From positions 1 through 49,426 of the forward strand of contig JBLRWQ010000014.1 in assembly GCA_047921175.1 (NCBI GenBank): a stretch of 49,426 nt of DNA. The letters run 5' to 3'. How positions within the stretch are numbered: position 1 is the first letter of the stretch; every line of letters begins with the position of its first letter. The position numbers and the translations under genes are program-made. Of the stretch, positions 24,588 through 32,778 are shown piece after piece. The stretch comes from T1Sed10-7 sp047921175 (GTDB taxonomy: Bacteria; Actinomycetota; Nitriliruptoria; Nitriliruptorales; Nitriliruptoraceae). The notes below the pieces were generated by a model that was not told where the DNA came from, ran no database searches, and was given only the letters and a program-made list of their open reading frames with translations.

Positions 24588-25790
24588 ATGCCCACCCTGT
24601 CGCTCGCGCGCGCCCGCCGTCTCGCGCTGACCTCCCTCGGGCTGGCCCGCGGTCGTCCACCAGCGGCCGTCCGCCGTGACGTGCGGCACCTGCGGGCGGT
24701 CCTCGACCGGGTGAAGGTGGTCCAGCTGGACAGCGTGCAGGTGCTGGCCCGCGCGCACGAGCTGCCGTTCTGGTCCCGGCTGGGTGCCCACGACCGCGCG
24801 GCGCGGGACCGCTGGCTGTGGCGCTCCGGCGAGCTGTACGAGGGGCTGGTCCACGTCGCCTCGCTGGCGCCGGTCGAGGTCTGGCCCTGGCTGCACCACC
24901 GCCGGGCTGCGGTGCGACCCGGACCGAACCTCGCCGGCCTCCTGGCCGAGGACCCGCACCTGCTGCAGCGGGTGCGCGACGAGGTCGCCGAGCGCGGACC
25001 GCTCCGGGTCACCGACCTCGCCGAGCCGGGCTCGCGCCGGGGCCCCTGGTGGGGGCACCCCGCCGGCAAGGTGGCGCTCGACCACCTCGCCCGCGCGGGC
25101 CGGCTCGCCGTCCACGACCGCGACCGCGGGTTCGTCACCGCCTACGACCTCGCCGAGCGGGTGCTCCCGCGAGCGGTGCTCGAGGCGGAGCCGCCGAGCC
25201 CCGACCGGGCCCACGAGCTGCTGCTCCAGCAGGCCGTGGCCGCCCAGGGGCTCGGCACCCTGCACGACCTCGCCGACCACCACCGGCTCGCGCTCACCCC
25301 CGCGGCGTCGGCGCTGGAGCGGCTCGTGGCCCGCGGTGCGGTCGAGGAGGTGCGCGTCGCCGGCTGGGGCGAGCGACCCGTCTACCTCGACCCGGGCGCC
25401 GTCACCGCGCGGACCGCGACCGCACGCACCCTGCTGTCCCCCTTCGACCCGCTGGTCTGGCACCGCGACCGGACCGAGCGGCTGTTCGGGTTCCGGTACC
25501 GGATCGAGATCTACACCCCGGCGCACCGGCGGGTCCACGGCTACTACGTGCTGCCGTTCCTGCTCGGCGACCGGCTGGTCGCGCGGGTGGACCTCAAGGC
25601 CGACCGCACGGGAGGACGGCTGGTCGTCCGCAGCGCCTTCGCCGAGGCGGACGTCGATCGCGCCGTGGTCGCCCGGGAGCTCGCGGCCGAGCTCGTCGAC
25701 CTGGCGTCCTGGCTGTCGCTCGGCGACGTGGCCAGCGAGGAGGGCGCGTCGGGCGAGCTCGTCGGGCCGCTGTCGCGCGCCTTGCGGTGA
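24588..25790 (+). CDS. winged-helix DNA glycosylase, AlkX/YcaQ type (HTH_42)
   Basis: 400 residues, typical of the AlkZ/YcaQ (HTH_42, DUF1006) family. The active-site motif reads Q46-L-D48 within VVQLDSVQVLARAHELPFWSR. QxD is the variant of the YcaQ/AlkX branch, which acts on bulky alkyl adducts and interstrand crosslinks; QxQ is the AlkZ branch. Further family blocks are WWGHPAGKVALDHLARAGRL, TLLSPFDPLVWHRDRTERLFGFRYRIEIYTP (in two parts) and HGYYVLPFLLGDRLVARVDLKADR. It lies divergent from recCBD, giving a repair neighbourhood. The start lacks an SD and follows a -10 box closely. Confidence 0.9.
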   Translation: MPTLSLARARRLALTSLGLARGRPPAAVRRDVRHLRAVLDRVKVVQLDSVQVLARAHELPFWSRLGAHDRAARDRWLWRSGELYEGLVHVASLAPVEVWPWLHHRRAAVRPGPNLAGLLAEDPHLLQRVRDEVAERGPLRVTDLAEPGSRRGPWWGHPAGKVALDHLARAGRLAVHDRDRGFVTAYDLAERVLPRAVLEAEPPSPDRAHELLLQQAVAAQGLGTLHDLADHHRLALTPAASALERLVARGAVEEVRVAGWGERPVYLDPGAVTARTATARTLLSPFDPLVWHRDRTERLFGFRYRIEIYTPAHRRVHGYYVLPFLLGDRLVARVDLKADRTGGRLVVRSAFAEADVDRAVVARELAAELVDLASWLSLGDVASEEGASGELVGPLSRALR

Positions 25791-25856
25791 AGCCCCGAGG
25801 AGGGTCCCGGGCGCGCCGACACCTACGCTCCGACGACCGACCCGGGAGGGGCCGAC

Positions 25857-26555
25857 GTGGACGTGCGCTGCGAGCTCGACGGTGACGACATCCTCACCGT
25901 GACCCTGGATGACGGGGACAAGAACACCCTGACCCCGGAACGGTTCGAGGCGCTGATCGCGGCGCTCGACGACCATCCGCAGGCGGTCGCGGTCCTCCTC
26001 CAGGGCCGCGACGGGGTCCTCAGTGCCGGGCTCGACCTGCACTGGATGGGGGCCCACGGACGCGCCGGGGTCGAGCAGCTGCTCCTGCTGTTCGGCCGCT
26101 GCCTGATGCGCTGGTGGACCGACCCGCGCCCCACGGTCTGCGCTGCGACGGGGCACGCGATCGCCGGCGGGACCATGCTGGCGATGGCGTGCGACCATGC
26201 GGTGGCCACCGAGGGCGGGCTGTGGGGCCTGACCGAGACCCGGGTCGGCCTCGAGCTGCCGGACTTCGGTCTCGCCCTCGCCCGCGCCAACCTGCCGGCC
26301 GACCGGCTCGAGGACCTGGTGCTCCCCGGCGCACGCATCGACGCCGCCGAGGCCGTCGCGGCGGGCTACGCCGATGAGCTCAGCCCCGACCCGGCGGCGT
26401 GCCGGGCCCGGGCCCGGGCGCATGCCGAGGAGCTGGCAGCCCTGCCCGGTCGGGCCTACGCGGGGACCAAGCGCCGGCTGCGCGGCACCGCCGCCGAGGG
26501 GGTCCTGGCGGGCCTGGAGGACGACATCGCCATGCTCACCGCGCACCTGCCGTGA
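25857..26555 (+). CDS. enoyl-CoA hydratase/isomerase family protein
   Basis: 232 residues, crotonase fold. Oxyanion-hole regions are seen at GVLSAGLDLHWM and TGHAIAGGTMLAMACDHAVA; the block GLTETRVGLELPDFGLALARA normally carries a catalytic Glu and shows E in TETRVGLE. Likely acts on a CoA thioester, but substrate and exact reaction are not defined. The GTG at 25857 has GGGAGGGG 5-6 bases upstream, and TACGCT at 25824-25829 could be the -10. Its 3' end overlaps the convergent metallopeptidase gene by 20 bases. Confidence 0.88.
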   Translation: MDVRCELDGDDILTVTLDDGDKNTLTPERFEALIAALDDHPQAVAVLLQGRDGVLSAGLDLHWMGAHGRAGVEQLLLLFGRCLMRWWTDPRPTVCAATGHAIAGGTMLAMACDHAVATEGGLWGLTETRVGLELPDFGLALARANLPADRLEDLVLPGARIDAAEAVAAGYADELSPDPAACRARARAHAEELAALPGRAYAGTKRRLRGTAAEGVLAGLEDDIAMLTAHLP

Positions 26556-27561
26556 TGCGCGCCTGACGGAGCACCAGGTCGTGGATCACGGCGAGCTTGC
26601 CCATGACGTGCGGTGACAGCACGAAGGGGTACAGGTCGTCCTCCCCCATGCTCCGACTCACGGCGTTGAGGGCGTAGCTGAGCGGCAGCCAGGTCCCGAT
26701 GACGTCCTGGATGTCGTCCTCGTCGAGCCGGGTCGGGTCCGCGTCCAGCTGGGTCACCGGCGACGACGGGAGGTCGGGACCGTCCACCTTGAGCCCGTAC
26801 GCCGCGGCGGTCTGCAGGACCCCGCGGAGATGGAGGTAGTGGGCGAAGGTCTCGGCCCAGTCCTCCGACGGATGCATGGTGGCGTACTCGCTGATGTGGT
26901 CCTGGGCCCAGCCCGCGGGTGCCCCGTCGCGGTAGTGGCGATCGAGCGCCGCCTGGTAGTCGCGTGTCTCGTCTCCGAACCAGCTGCGGACGTGCCCGAG
27001 GTCGCCGGGAGCCACGAGCACCGGGAAGAAGTAGTGGCCGATCTCGTGCCGGAAGTGCCCGAGGACGGTCCGGTAGGGCTCGCTCAGCTTGGTCCTCACC
27101 CGCTCGCGGTGGACCGCGTCGGACTCGGCCAGATCGAGGGTGATGACCCCTCCGAGGTGGCCGGTGGTCACCGGCGCCTCATCCGTCCCGTGCAGCAGGT
27201 CGAAGGCGACACCGGTACCTGCCGTCTCATCGCGTGGCTCGAGCGGCAATCCGAGCCAGCACAGCTGGAACAGCAGCCTGCGCTTCGCCGCCTCCGCGAC
27301 CCGCAGACGCTGCACGATCGTCAGATCCTCCTCGCATGGGCGGGCCCGGGTGAGCGAACAGCTCTCGCAGCGCCCGTCCTCGCCGGCGGCGACCCAGTTG
27401 CAGCCGGTGCGCCGGGCTTCGCGACACCTGGCCACCGCGCCGCCGATCGCCACCATCGCCAGGCGCTCCGGGTCGAACGCGAACGCGGTGCCACACCGCA
27501 GGCAGGCCGTGTTGGCGAAGAACACCAGCTGGCCGCAGCCCGGACACGCGAACACCTTCAC
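26536..27561 (-). CDS. putative zinc metallopeptidase with N-terminal zinc ribbon (Peptidase_Mx-like)
   Basis: 341 residues. The protein opens MKVFACPGCGQLVFFANTAC, a zinc ribbon with C6/C9 and C20/C23, and has further Cys at 46, 54, 65 and 68. The peptidase motif HEIGH is at 172-176 (GHFRHEIGHYFFPVLV), with a downstream SEDWAETFAHYLHLRG that would give the third ligand Glu. This is the layout of the putative zinc-binding metallopeptidase family (DUF4344/Mx-like as I recall). I chose GTG 27561 over GTG 27579 because the family starts right at the ribbon and AAGGTG lies 6 bases upstream. Substrate unknown. Confidence 0.82.
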   Translation of the reverse strand: MKVFACPGCGQLVFFANTACLRCGTAFAFDPERLAMVAIGGAVARCREARRTGCNWVAAGEDGRCESCSLTRARPCEEDLTIVQRLRVAEAAKRRLLFQLCWLGLPLEPRDETAGTGVAFDLLHGTDEAPVTTGHLGGVITLDLAESDAVHRERVRTKLSEPYRTVLGHFRHEIGHYFFPVLVAPGDLGHVRSWFGDETRDYQAALDRHYRDGAPAGWAQDHISEYATMHPSEDWAETFAHYLHLRGVLQTAAAYGLKVDGPDLPSSPVTQLDADPTRLDEDDIQDVIGTWLPLSYALNAVSRSMGEDDLYPFVLSPHVMGKLAVIHDLVLRQARITAGAR

Positions 27562-27642
27562 GGACAGCACCTTCGTCACACCGGCCCGACGACCGGGGGT
27601 GCAGCATGCCCGCTCCGAGGTCGCCGTGTGGCAACGGTCGGC

Positions 27643-28032
27643 TCAGCCGGCCCCGCCTCGGTCGATCGCCCGCTCCACGAGGTCGCGGATGTCGTCCCCG
27701 TCCAGCCCGAGCTCGACCGCCCGGTCGACGTAGGCGCATGCCGCGCGGAACCCCTCCCGATGGACCCGATCGGTGTCCAGCGCGAGGAAGGTGCCGTGGC
27801 GACCGCGGGTCTCGACCATCCCGGCCTGCTCCAGCTCCCGGTAGGCCCGGGCCACGGTGTTCGGTGCGACGTCGAGCTGCACCGCCAGGGCCCGGACCGT
27901 CGGGAGGCGATCGCCCGGGCGGAGCTCACCACGGGCCGCGCAGCCTGCGATGGCGTCACGGATCTGGGCGTACGGCGGGGTCTCGCCGCCCGCATCGACG
28001 GTCAGCGATGCCAGCGCCGTCGACCTGCTCAT
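27643..28032 (-). CDS. GntR-family transcriptional regulator, short YtrA-like
   Basis: 129 residues: a GntR winged helix (PPYAQIRDAIAGCAARGEL, GDRLPTVRALAVQLDVAPNTVARAYRELEQAG) with only a short helical tail (RAACAYVDRAVELGLDGDDI). No effector-binding domain, which matches the YtrA subfamily. These usually control adjacent transporter operons, but here the gene is coupled by an ATGA overlap to an HD hydrolase. The target is unknown. Confidence 0.9.
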   Translation of the reverse strand: MSRSTALASLTVDAGGETPPYAQIRDAIAGCAARGELRPGDRLPTVRALAVQLDVAPNTVARAYRELEQAGMVETRGRHGTFLALDTDRVHREGFRAACAYVDRAVELGLDGDDIRDLVERAIDRGGAG

Positions 28033-28652
28033 CGTGGTGCTACCGCCTCGGCCAGCTCCTCCAGGCGGCGGACCGCCTCCTCGAACCTGCGCACGAGGCG
28101 GGCCGGCAGGTCCGCCGTCGCGAACACCTCGGCCAGGGACCGGTAGTACCAGGTCAGTTGGCCGGGACTCGCGGTGAAGCGGCGCCACACGGCATCGCCG
28201 TCGCCCTCCGGGTCGGTGACGTCCGCGACGATGGCCCCCACGTTGTGCAGCTTGTCGCACAGCGACACGAGGCAGGAGGGGTGCCGCGCATCGACCAGGA
28301 CGCGCAGGTGCTCGACGTACCCACCCTTGCGGGCCCGCCACGAGGGCTGCGGCTCCCCGTCGAGGAGCACCACGTCGGAGAGTGCCTCGACGAGCTCCGC
28401 CACGTCCCGGCCGAAACGTGCCCGCACGTCCTCCAGCCGCCGCGCGCCGCCCTGGTCCTCCACCACGTCGTGCAGCATCGCCGCGGTCGCTTGGAGCTCG
28501 TCGCCGCCATGCTCGAGCACGAGGGTCGTGACCCCGAGCAGGTGGGTGGCGTACGGCAGGTCGGTGCCGGTGCGGACCTGACCCGCGTGGGCGGTCAGCG
28601 CGTAGGTGACCGCCTCCGCGAAGCGGCCGGTCAGGGACACGTGCTGCACCAC
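28029..28652 (-). CDS. HD-domain phosphohydrolase, RelA/SpoT-type HD
   Basis: 207 residues. HD metal-binding residues: AHAGQVRTGTDLPYATHLLGV (first His), AAMLHDVVEDQGGARRLEDV (His-Asp) and SLCDKLHNVGAIVADV (last Asp). This resembles the hydrolase half of RelA/SpoT proteins and small alarmone hydrolases. The synthetase domain is absent. GTG 28652 has GAGG 6 bases upstream. The GntR gene starts within its stop codon. Whether it cleaves (p)ppGpp or another nucleotide cannot be told. Confidence 0.85.
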   Translation of the reverse strand: MVQHVSLTGRFAEAVTYALTAHAGQVRTGTDLPYATHLLGVTTLVLEHGGDELQATAAMLHDVVEDQGGARRLEDVRARFGRDVAELVEALSDVVLLDGEPQPSWRARKGGYVEHLRVLVDARHPSCLVSLCDKLHNVGAIVADVTDPEGDGDAVWRRFTASPGQLTWYYRSLAEVFATADLPARLVRRFEEAVRRLEELAEAVAPR

Positions 28653-28733
28653 CGCGATCCTCGCTCCTCCGGGCCACCGAGCAGATCGTCCTCCGCCGGA
28701 CCGTAGCGCCGGAGGGACCGCGGCTCCAGCGCG

Positions 28734-29237
28734 TCAGGTGTCGGTGACCCCGGCTGCCAGTGCGTCGGCGAGCGCCCCGCGATCGGCGGGTGCCGGTGGG
28801 CCGGTGCGGTACCAGGTGGCGACGCCGTCACGACCGGCCAGCAGCACCGTGACCTCCTCCGCCGTCGGGATCCCGCAGCGACGGCGGAAGGCGGCCGCGT
28901 CGGTGTAGACCGTGATCGTGCGCGCGAGGACCGCAGGGTCGGCGATGCTCGCCGCCATGCCCCCGTCGATGAACCGCCGGGCCCCGAGGTAGCGCCGACC
29001 CAGGACCGGCAGCTCGATCACGGCCGTCTCCAGCGCCACCGCGGCGCCGAGCGGGGTCGCCGGGACGCCCAACGCCACGGCGAGGTCGATCCAGCGATCG
29101 ACGTCGCGCTGCTGGCGCTGCCGGAACGCGATCACGACGACGGTCCGTCGACCCGGCAACTGCGCCGGGAGCTCCAGCAGCGTGCCATCGAGCGCCCGGC
29201 CCTCCACCGCCACGAGCCGTGGGACCTCGATCGCCAT
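28734..29237 (-). CDS. small conserved protein, possibly thioredoxin-like fold
   Basis: 167 residues, no signal peptide. The stretch RRTVVVIAFRQRQQRDVDRWIDLA followed by VIELPVLGRRYLGARRFIDGGMAASI and ARTITVYTDAAAFRRRCGI resembles bacterial proteins with an AhpC/ATP10-like fold, but the CxxC pair of thioredoxins is missing. This is a weak resemblance. ATG 29237 is fixed by GGAGG about 8-10 bases upstream. It lies 81 bases downstream of... no coupled gene: the HD gene starts 81 bases further along the same strand. Confidence 0.6.
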   Translation of the reverse strand: MAIEVPRLVAVEGRALDGTLLELPAQLPGRRTVVVIAFRQRQQRDVDRWIDLAVALGVPATPLGAAVALETAVIELPVLGRRYLGARRFIDGGMAASIADPAVLARTITVYTDAAAFRRRCGIPTAEEVTVLLAGRDGVATWYRTGPPAPADRGALADALAAGVTDT

Positions 29238-29276
29238 CGACCTACCTCCGGACGTCCACGTTGGGCCGGGCTGTCG

Positions 29277-29855
29277 CTACTCGAACACGGCGGTCCCTCG
29301 CCAGGTGCCGTCGTCGTGGGTGACGGTGCAGCGCCAGGCCCGGACGATCGGCACCTGCCCGTCGACGACCTCGACCTCGCCGCTCACCGTCCAGGTCGGG
29401 CCCTCGTTGGTGATGCTCGCCGAGCTGTCACCGGGGAACTCGAGCGTGGTCGCCGGCCCCGACCGCTGAGCCAGCAGGTCGGCGCACGACCAGTAGGCGG
29501 CTCGAGCGCTGCCGTTCGCGACCACCTCGGAGTCCTCCGCGCCGGGGGTGACCAGGCCGACGAGCGTGAAGACCACGAAGATGCCGAGGACCACCCGTGC
29601 GACGTGCCGGAGCGACAGGGATCCGCGCGACGCAGGCCCGCTGCCCTGCAGGGTGGGTGCCGGCGAGGGCCGGGGCGTCGGACGGCGGTTCTGACCGAGG
29701 GGCGCACCACGACGGTCGGGCGACCCGCCGGCGGACGACCGCGTGCGGGCGGTCCACTGCTCGCCGTCCCACCAGCGTTGCCCACTGCGGTGGAACGGGT
29801 CATCGAGCCAGGCCGGCCCGGGCGTCGGGCCACCCGGATCCTCGGTCCCGTCCAC
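29277..29855 (-). CDS. DUF2510 protein with one membrane anchor
   Basis: 192 residues. Residues ~14-38 (PAWLDDPFHRSGQRWWDGEQ) match the DUF2510 pattern of actinobacterial proteins (W..DP......R.WDG..WT). A Pro/Arg/Ser-rich linker follows, then one membrane helix (VARVVLGIFVVFTLVGLVTPG). The ~95-residue outer domain (YWSCADLLAQRSG ... RAWRCTVTHDDGTWRGTAVFE) has two Cys that may form a disulfide. Function unknown; such proteins are envelope-associated. GTG 29855 has AGGGG close upstream. Confidence 0.75.
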   Translation of the reverse strand: MDGTEDPGGPTPGPAWLDDPFHRSGQRWWDGEQWTARTRSSAGGSPDRRGAPLGQNRRPTPRPSPAPTLQGSGPASRGSLSLRHVARVVLGIFVVFTLVGLVTPGAEDSEVVANGSARAAYWSCADLLAQRSGPATTLEFPGDSSASITNEGPTWTVSGEVEVVDGQVPIVRAWRCTVTHDDGTWRGTAVFE

Positions 29856-29921
29856 GCTGCCCCTGCCTCCCGGTCGCGCGTAGCGTATCCCCGGGCGGCC
29901 TTCGACGACCGTGCAGCAGGC

Positions 29922-30188
29922 TCAGCGCTCCCCCGGCGGATCCGGCTCCTCGGCCGCCCGGAGCGCGGCGACGACCTCCTCGACGGCGAGCTCGGCGGTC
30001 CGCAACCGAGCACGGCAGACCTGGACCAGGGCCGCGCCGCGCGCAACCTTGGCCGCGAGCTCATCGACACCGACGTCATCGCGCTGCAGCGCCGTCACGA
30101 TCGTCTCCAGCTCGGCCTCCGCCGCCTCGTAGGTCGGCTCGTCGTCCACCGGTCCGGCCATGGCCGCGTCGGGCTGCTCGTCGCTCAT
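29922..30188 (-). CDS. xseB: exodeoxyribonuclease VII small subunit
   Basis: 88 residues. TYEAAEAELETIVTALQRDDVGVDELAAKVARGAALVQVCRARL (read in parts) is the standard XseB helical hairpin. It assembles with XseA to degrade single-stranded DNA. The ATG at 30188 overlaps the xseA stop (ATGA). An Asp/Glu-rich N-terminal leader of ~17 residues precedes the conserved part. Confidence 0.93.
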   Translation of the reverse strand: MSDEQPDAAMAGPVDDEPTYEAAEAELETIVTALQRDDVGVDELAAKVARGAALVQVCRARLRTAELAVEEVVAALRAAEEPDPPGER

Positions 30189-31582
30189 CGTGGGTCCTTC
30201 TGCGATGTGGGGGGCGGGACCGGGTCGGGAACGACCGACGCGCGCGGCTCGGACGCCTCGACCCGCGCGACCAGCTCCCCGTCCACCAGCCGCGTGCGCA
30301 CGCGCGAGCCGGGTGGCGCCGCGGCGACGGAGCGGACCACCTCGCCGCGCTCGTCGAGCGTGATCGAGAAGCCACGGGCGAGCTGGGCCTGCGGGTCGGC
30401 GGCCTGGATGCGTGCCTGCAGCACCTCCAGGCGCCGGCGCTGCGCTGGAACGGTCGCCCGTCCAGCAGCGGCGGTCAGCGTCCGACGGCGACGGTCGAGC
30501 TCCGCGGCGTCCCGCCGGAGCCGTGCCCCGGCCAGCTCGGCGAGCTGCCCGGCACTGCGTGTCAGCGAGATCCGGGCACCGCGCACCCCGGCACCGGCCC
30601 CCGCCGCCAGGGACGAGGCGTGGACCGACAGCTCCCGGTTGGCCCGTCGACGGGCCCGATCGACACCCTCGACCAGACCCGCGACGGCGTCGCGGACACG
30701 TGCCTCACAGCCGTCGACGGCGGTCACCAGCCCGTGCCCGACCGCCGTCGGCGTGGCCCAGGCCGTATGCGCCACCTCGTCGGCGACGCTGCGGTCCCGC
30801 TCGTGTCCGATGCCGGTCCAGATCGGGAAGGGTGCGGTGACGATGGCCTCGGCGATGCCGCGGGTGTCGAACCCCTGGAGGTCGACGGCGCTGCCACCGC
30901 CGCGGAGCAGCAGCACGACGTCCAACGGCAGACGGTCGTGCAGCACGGCCAGCTGCGCGAGCGCCGCGACGACCTCGCCCTCGCAGGCCGGACCCTGGAC
31001 CCGGGCACCGGCACGCACGAGCGAGAACCCCCAGCCGCTGGCGGCGAGCACCGCGCGCAGGTCGTGCTCCGCCTGGCTGTCCGGCGCCGTGACGACCCCG
31101 ACGCGCAGCGGCGGCAACCCGAGGTCGCGATCGGCGTTGCGCCGCAGCACCCCACGCCGGACCAGGTCGGCGAGGAGCTGGTCGCGCGCCGCCTGCATGC
31201 GGCCCAGGGTGTGGGCGGGATCGATGCCACGCACCTTGAGCTGCACCCGGCCCCAGGGCTCGTAGAAGTCGACCAGCCCACGGACGAGCACCTCCACCCC
31301 GTCGGCGAGCGCGAACCCGTCGAGGCTGCGGGCATCCGCGTCGAAGCCCGCCCGCTCCCAGCGCAGCACCGCCGCCGGGAGCTGCGCCACCGTGCCTCGC
31401 CCGCGGTCGTCGTGCTCGACGAGGTCGAAGTAGCGCGTGCCGTTGCGCTCGCGCAGGTTGGTGACCTCGCCGACGACCCAGACCTCACCGCCGAGGCCGG
31501 TGCTGATCGCGTCGCTGATGGCACGGTTCAGCTCGTGCAGGCGCAGGATGCGGCGGGGTTCGACACGGTCCGCGGCCGTCAT
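30185..31582 (-). CDS. xseA: exodeoxyribonuclease VII large subunit
   Basis: 465 residues. N-terminal OB fold (LGGEVWVVGEVTNLRERNGTRYFDL), then the nuclease domain with RVGVVTAPDSQAEHDLRAVL, VVLLLRGGGSAVDLQGFD and IWTGIGHERDRSVADEVAHT, and the coiled-coil region ending DPQAQLARGFSITLDERGEVVRS. Bacterial XseA normally has a GSA-type first motif (vItS.tGAAi.D); here it reads VVTAPDSQAEHD, common in actinobacteria. Its ATG overlaps the acyltransferase stop (ATGA); xseB starts in its own stop. Confidence 0.95.
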   Translation of the reverse strand: MTAADRVEPRRILRLHELNRAISDAISTGLGGEVWVVGEVTNLRERNGTRYFDLVEHDDRGRGTVAQLPAAVLRWERAGFDADARSLDGFALADGVEVLVRGLVDFYEPWGRVQLKVRGIDPAHTLGRMQAARDQLLADLVRRGVLRRNADRDLGLPPLRVGVVTAPDSQAEHDLRAVLAASGWGFSLVRAGARVQGPACEGEVVAALAQLAVLHDRLPLDVVLLLRGGGSAVDLQGFDTRGIAEAIVTAPFPIWTGIGHERDRSVADEVAHTAWATPTAVGHGLVTAVDGCEARVRDAVAGLVEGVDRARRRANRELSVHASSLAAGAGAGVRGARISLTRSAGQLAELAGARLRRDAAELDRRRRTLTAAAGRATVPAQRRRLEVLQARIQAADPQAQLARGFSITLDERGEVVRSVAAAPPGSRVRTRLVDGELVARVEASEPRASVVPDPVPPPTSQKDPR

Positions 31583-32661
31583 GAGCTCTCCGGTCCCCCC
31601 GCGCCACGGCCGGGCAGCCGGTCCTGGAGCTCGGCCGCCTTGTCACGGGCCTGCTCGGACAGCTCCCCCACCCGCTCGCGGGTCTCCGCGGCGAGGTGCT
31701 CGGCCCGCTCGCGGGTCTCCGCGGCGAGGTGCTCGGTCCGTTCGCGCGCACGCGCCGTGAGCTCCGCCGCAGCCTGCTGCGCACGCTCCCGTGCCTCCGC
31801 CAGGTCAGCGGCAGCCTGCTGCGCGCGCTCGCGCGCCTCGGCGAGACGGCGGTCCACCTCGTGGTCGCTGGCCAGCTGGGTCATGCGCTCACGTGCGGCT
31901 GCGATCGCCTGGGCCATGGACTCCTGGTAGCGCTCCAGGTTCTCGCGCGCGGTGGCCGTCGGTGACGCCGGGGCGGAGTAGGGCGGCCACCAGCGGGCGT
32001 CGAGGGAGCGGTCCGGATAGGCCGCCTGCAGCTCCAGGCTCCGGTCGAGCATGGTCGCGGCGATCCGCCCGGTCACGGACGTGGCGTCCTCGTCCGGCTC
32101 GGGGCTGATCACGTCCAGCGCGACCGTCACGACCGCGCCACGCTCGGGGAACCGGACCACCGGGGAGAAGCCGCGCTGTGCCCCGAAGTGGGTGACCACG
32201 AGGACGTCCACCCCCGCCTCCTGCGCGAGGCGGGCCGCCCCGTGCCGCAGCGGCAGCAGGTTGCCGTCGTGGGTGATGGTGCTCTCCGGCGCGAGCAGCA
32301 CGGTGCCGCCGGCCTTGAGCTGCGCGATCGCGTCCCGGTAGGCGTGCTCGCGGCCCTCGCCCTCACCGCGGTGCACCGGGATGGCACCGGCGGCCCGTGC
32401 GAGCCAGCCGAGCACGGGCACCTCGAAGACCTCCGCCTTGACCAACGGCTGGACCCAGTGCCGCGTCCCGCGCCACAGCACCTCGGCCACCACGAACCCG
32501 TCGATCGCGGAGGTGTGGTTGAACACCGCCAGGTAGGGACGGTCCGGTGGGGGCAGGACATGCGGCCGCTGGGCGTGGATCCGCCAGCCCCGTACCCGCC
32601 GGAGCAGCCACAGCACCGCACCGACGAGCAGACGCCACGCCCACGGCGGACGTCGACGCAC
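31579..32661 (-). CDS. PlsC-type acyltransferase with repeat-built coiled-coil tail
   Basis: 360 residues. Residues 1-230 are a 1-acyl-glycerol-3-phosphate acyltransferase fold: N-terminal hydrophobic helix, the HX4D box in VFNHTSAIDGFVVAEV (H49, D54), IPVHRGEGEGREHAY, and TVLLAPESTITHDG where EGTRS is usual. Residues ~236-350 are a charged, Ala-rich helix with a 14-residue repeat (AEARERAQQAAADL, AEARERAQQAAAEL) and an 11-residue repeat (EHLAAETRER twice). The tail could bind membranes or self-associate; that is inference. GTG 32661 lacks a good SD. It is coupled to xseA by ATGA, an odd partnership. Confidence 0.87.
   Translation of the reverse strand: MRRRPPWAWRLLVGAVLWLLRRVRGWRIHAQRPHVLPPPDRPYLAVFNHTSAIDGFVVAEVLWRGTRHWVQPLVKAEVFEVPVLGWLARAAGAIPVHRGEGEGREHAYRDAIAQLKAGGTVLLAPESTITHDGNLLPLRHGAARLAQEAGVDVLVVTHFGAQRGFSPVVRFPERGAVVTVALDVISPEPDEDATSVTGRIAATMLDRSLELQAAYPDRSLDARWWPPYSAPASPTATARENLERYQESMAQAIAAARERMTQLASDHEVDRRLAEARERAQQAAADLAEARERAQQAAAELTARARERTEHLAAETRERAEHLAAETRERVGELSEQARDKAAELQDRLPGRGAGGPESS
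31671..31736 (-). repeat. two perfect 33-base tandem copies in the acyltransferase tail
   Basis: 31671-31703 and 31704-31736 are identical, encoding the 11-residue unit EHLAAETRER plus one residue. A degenerate third copy follows (to about 31750). Perfect identity at DNA level, not just protein level, points to recent duplication. Confidence 0.85.
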
Positions 32662-32778
32662 ACGGGGGGGCTGCGCAGGCAGTGGACGGCTCCTGTGGGG
32701 CGGCGCGCGCCGATGCCCGGCACGGTACCCCTCCGCGAGCGACCGGCCCGGCGCCGACGGCGCTTCCGGACCCCGCGG

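Noticed and set aside
24588..25790. AlkZ (azinomycin-type) assignment
   Set aside because: The active-site motif is QLD, not QxQ, which places it with YcaQ/AlkX.
28734..29237. Calling this gene a thioredoxin or peroxiredoxin
   Set aside because: No CxxC or peroxidatic Cys is present; only a vague fold resemblance, so left as conserved protein.
31671..31850. Possible CRISPR-like or minisatellite array
   Set aside because: Repeats are directly tandem without spacers and are in frame within the acyltransferase tail, so they are protein repeats.
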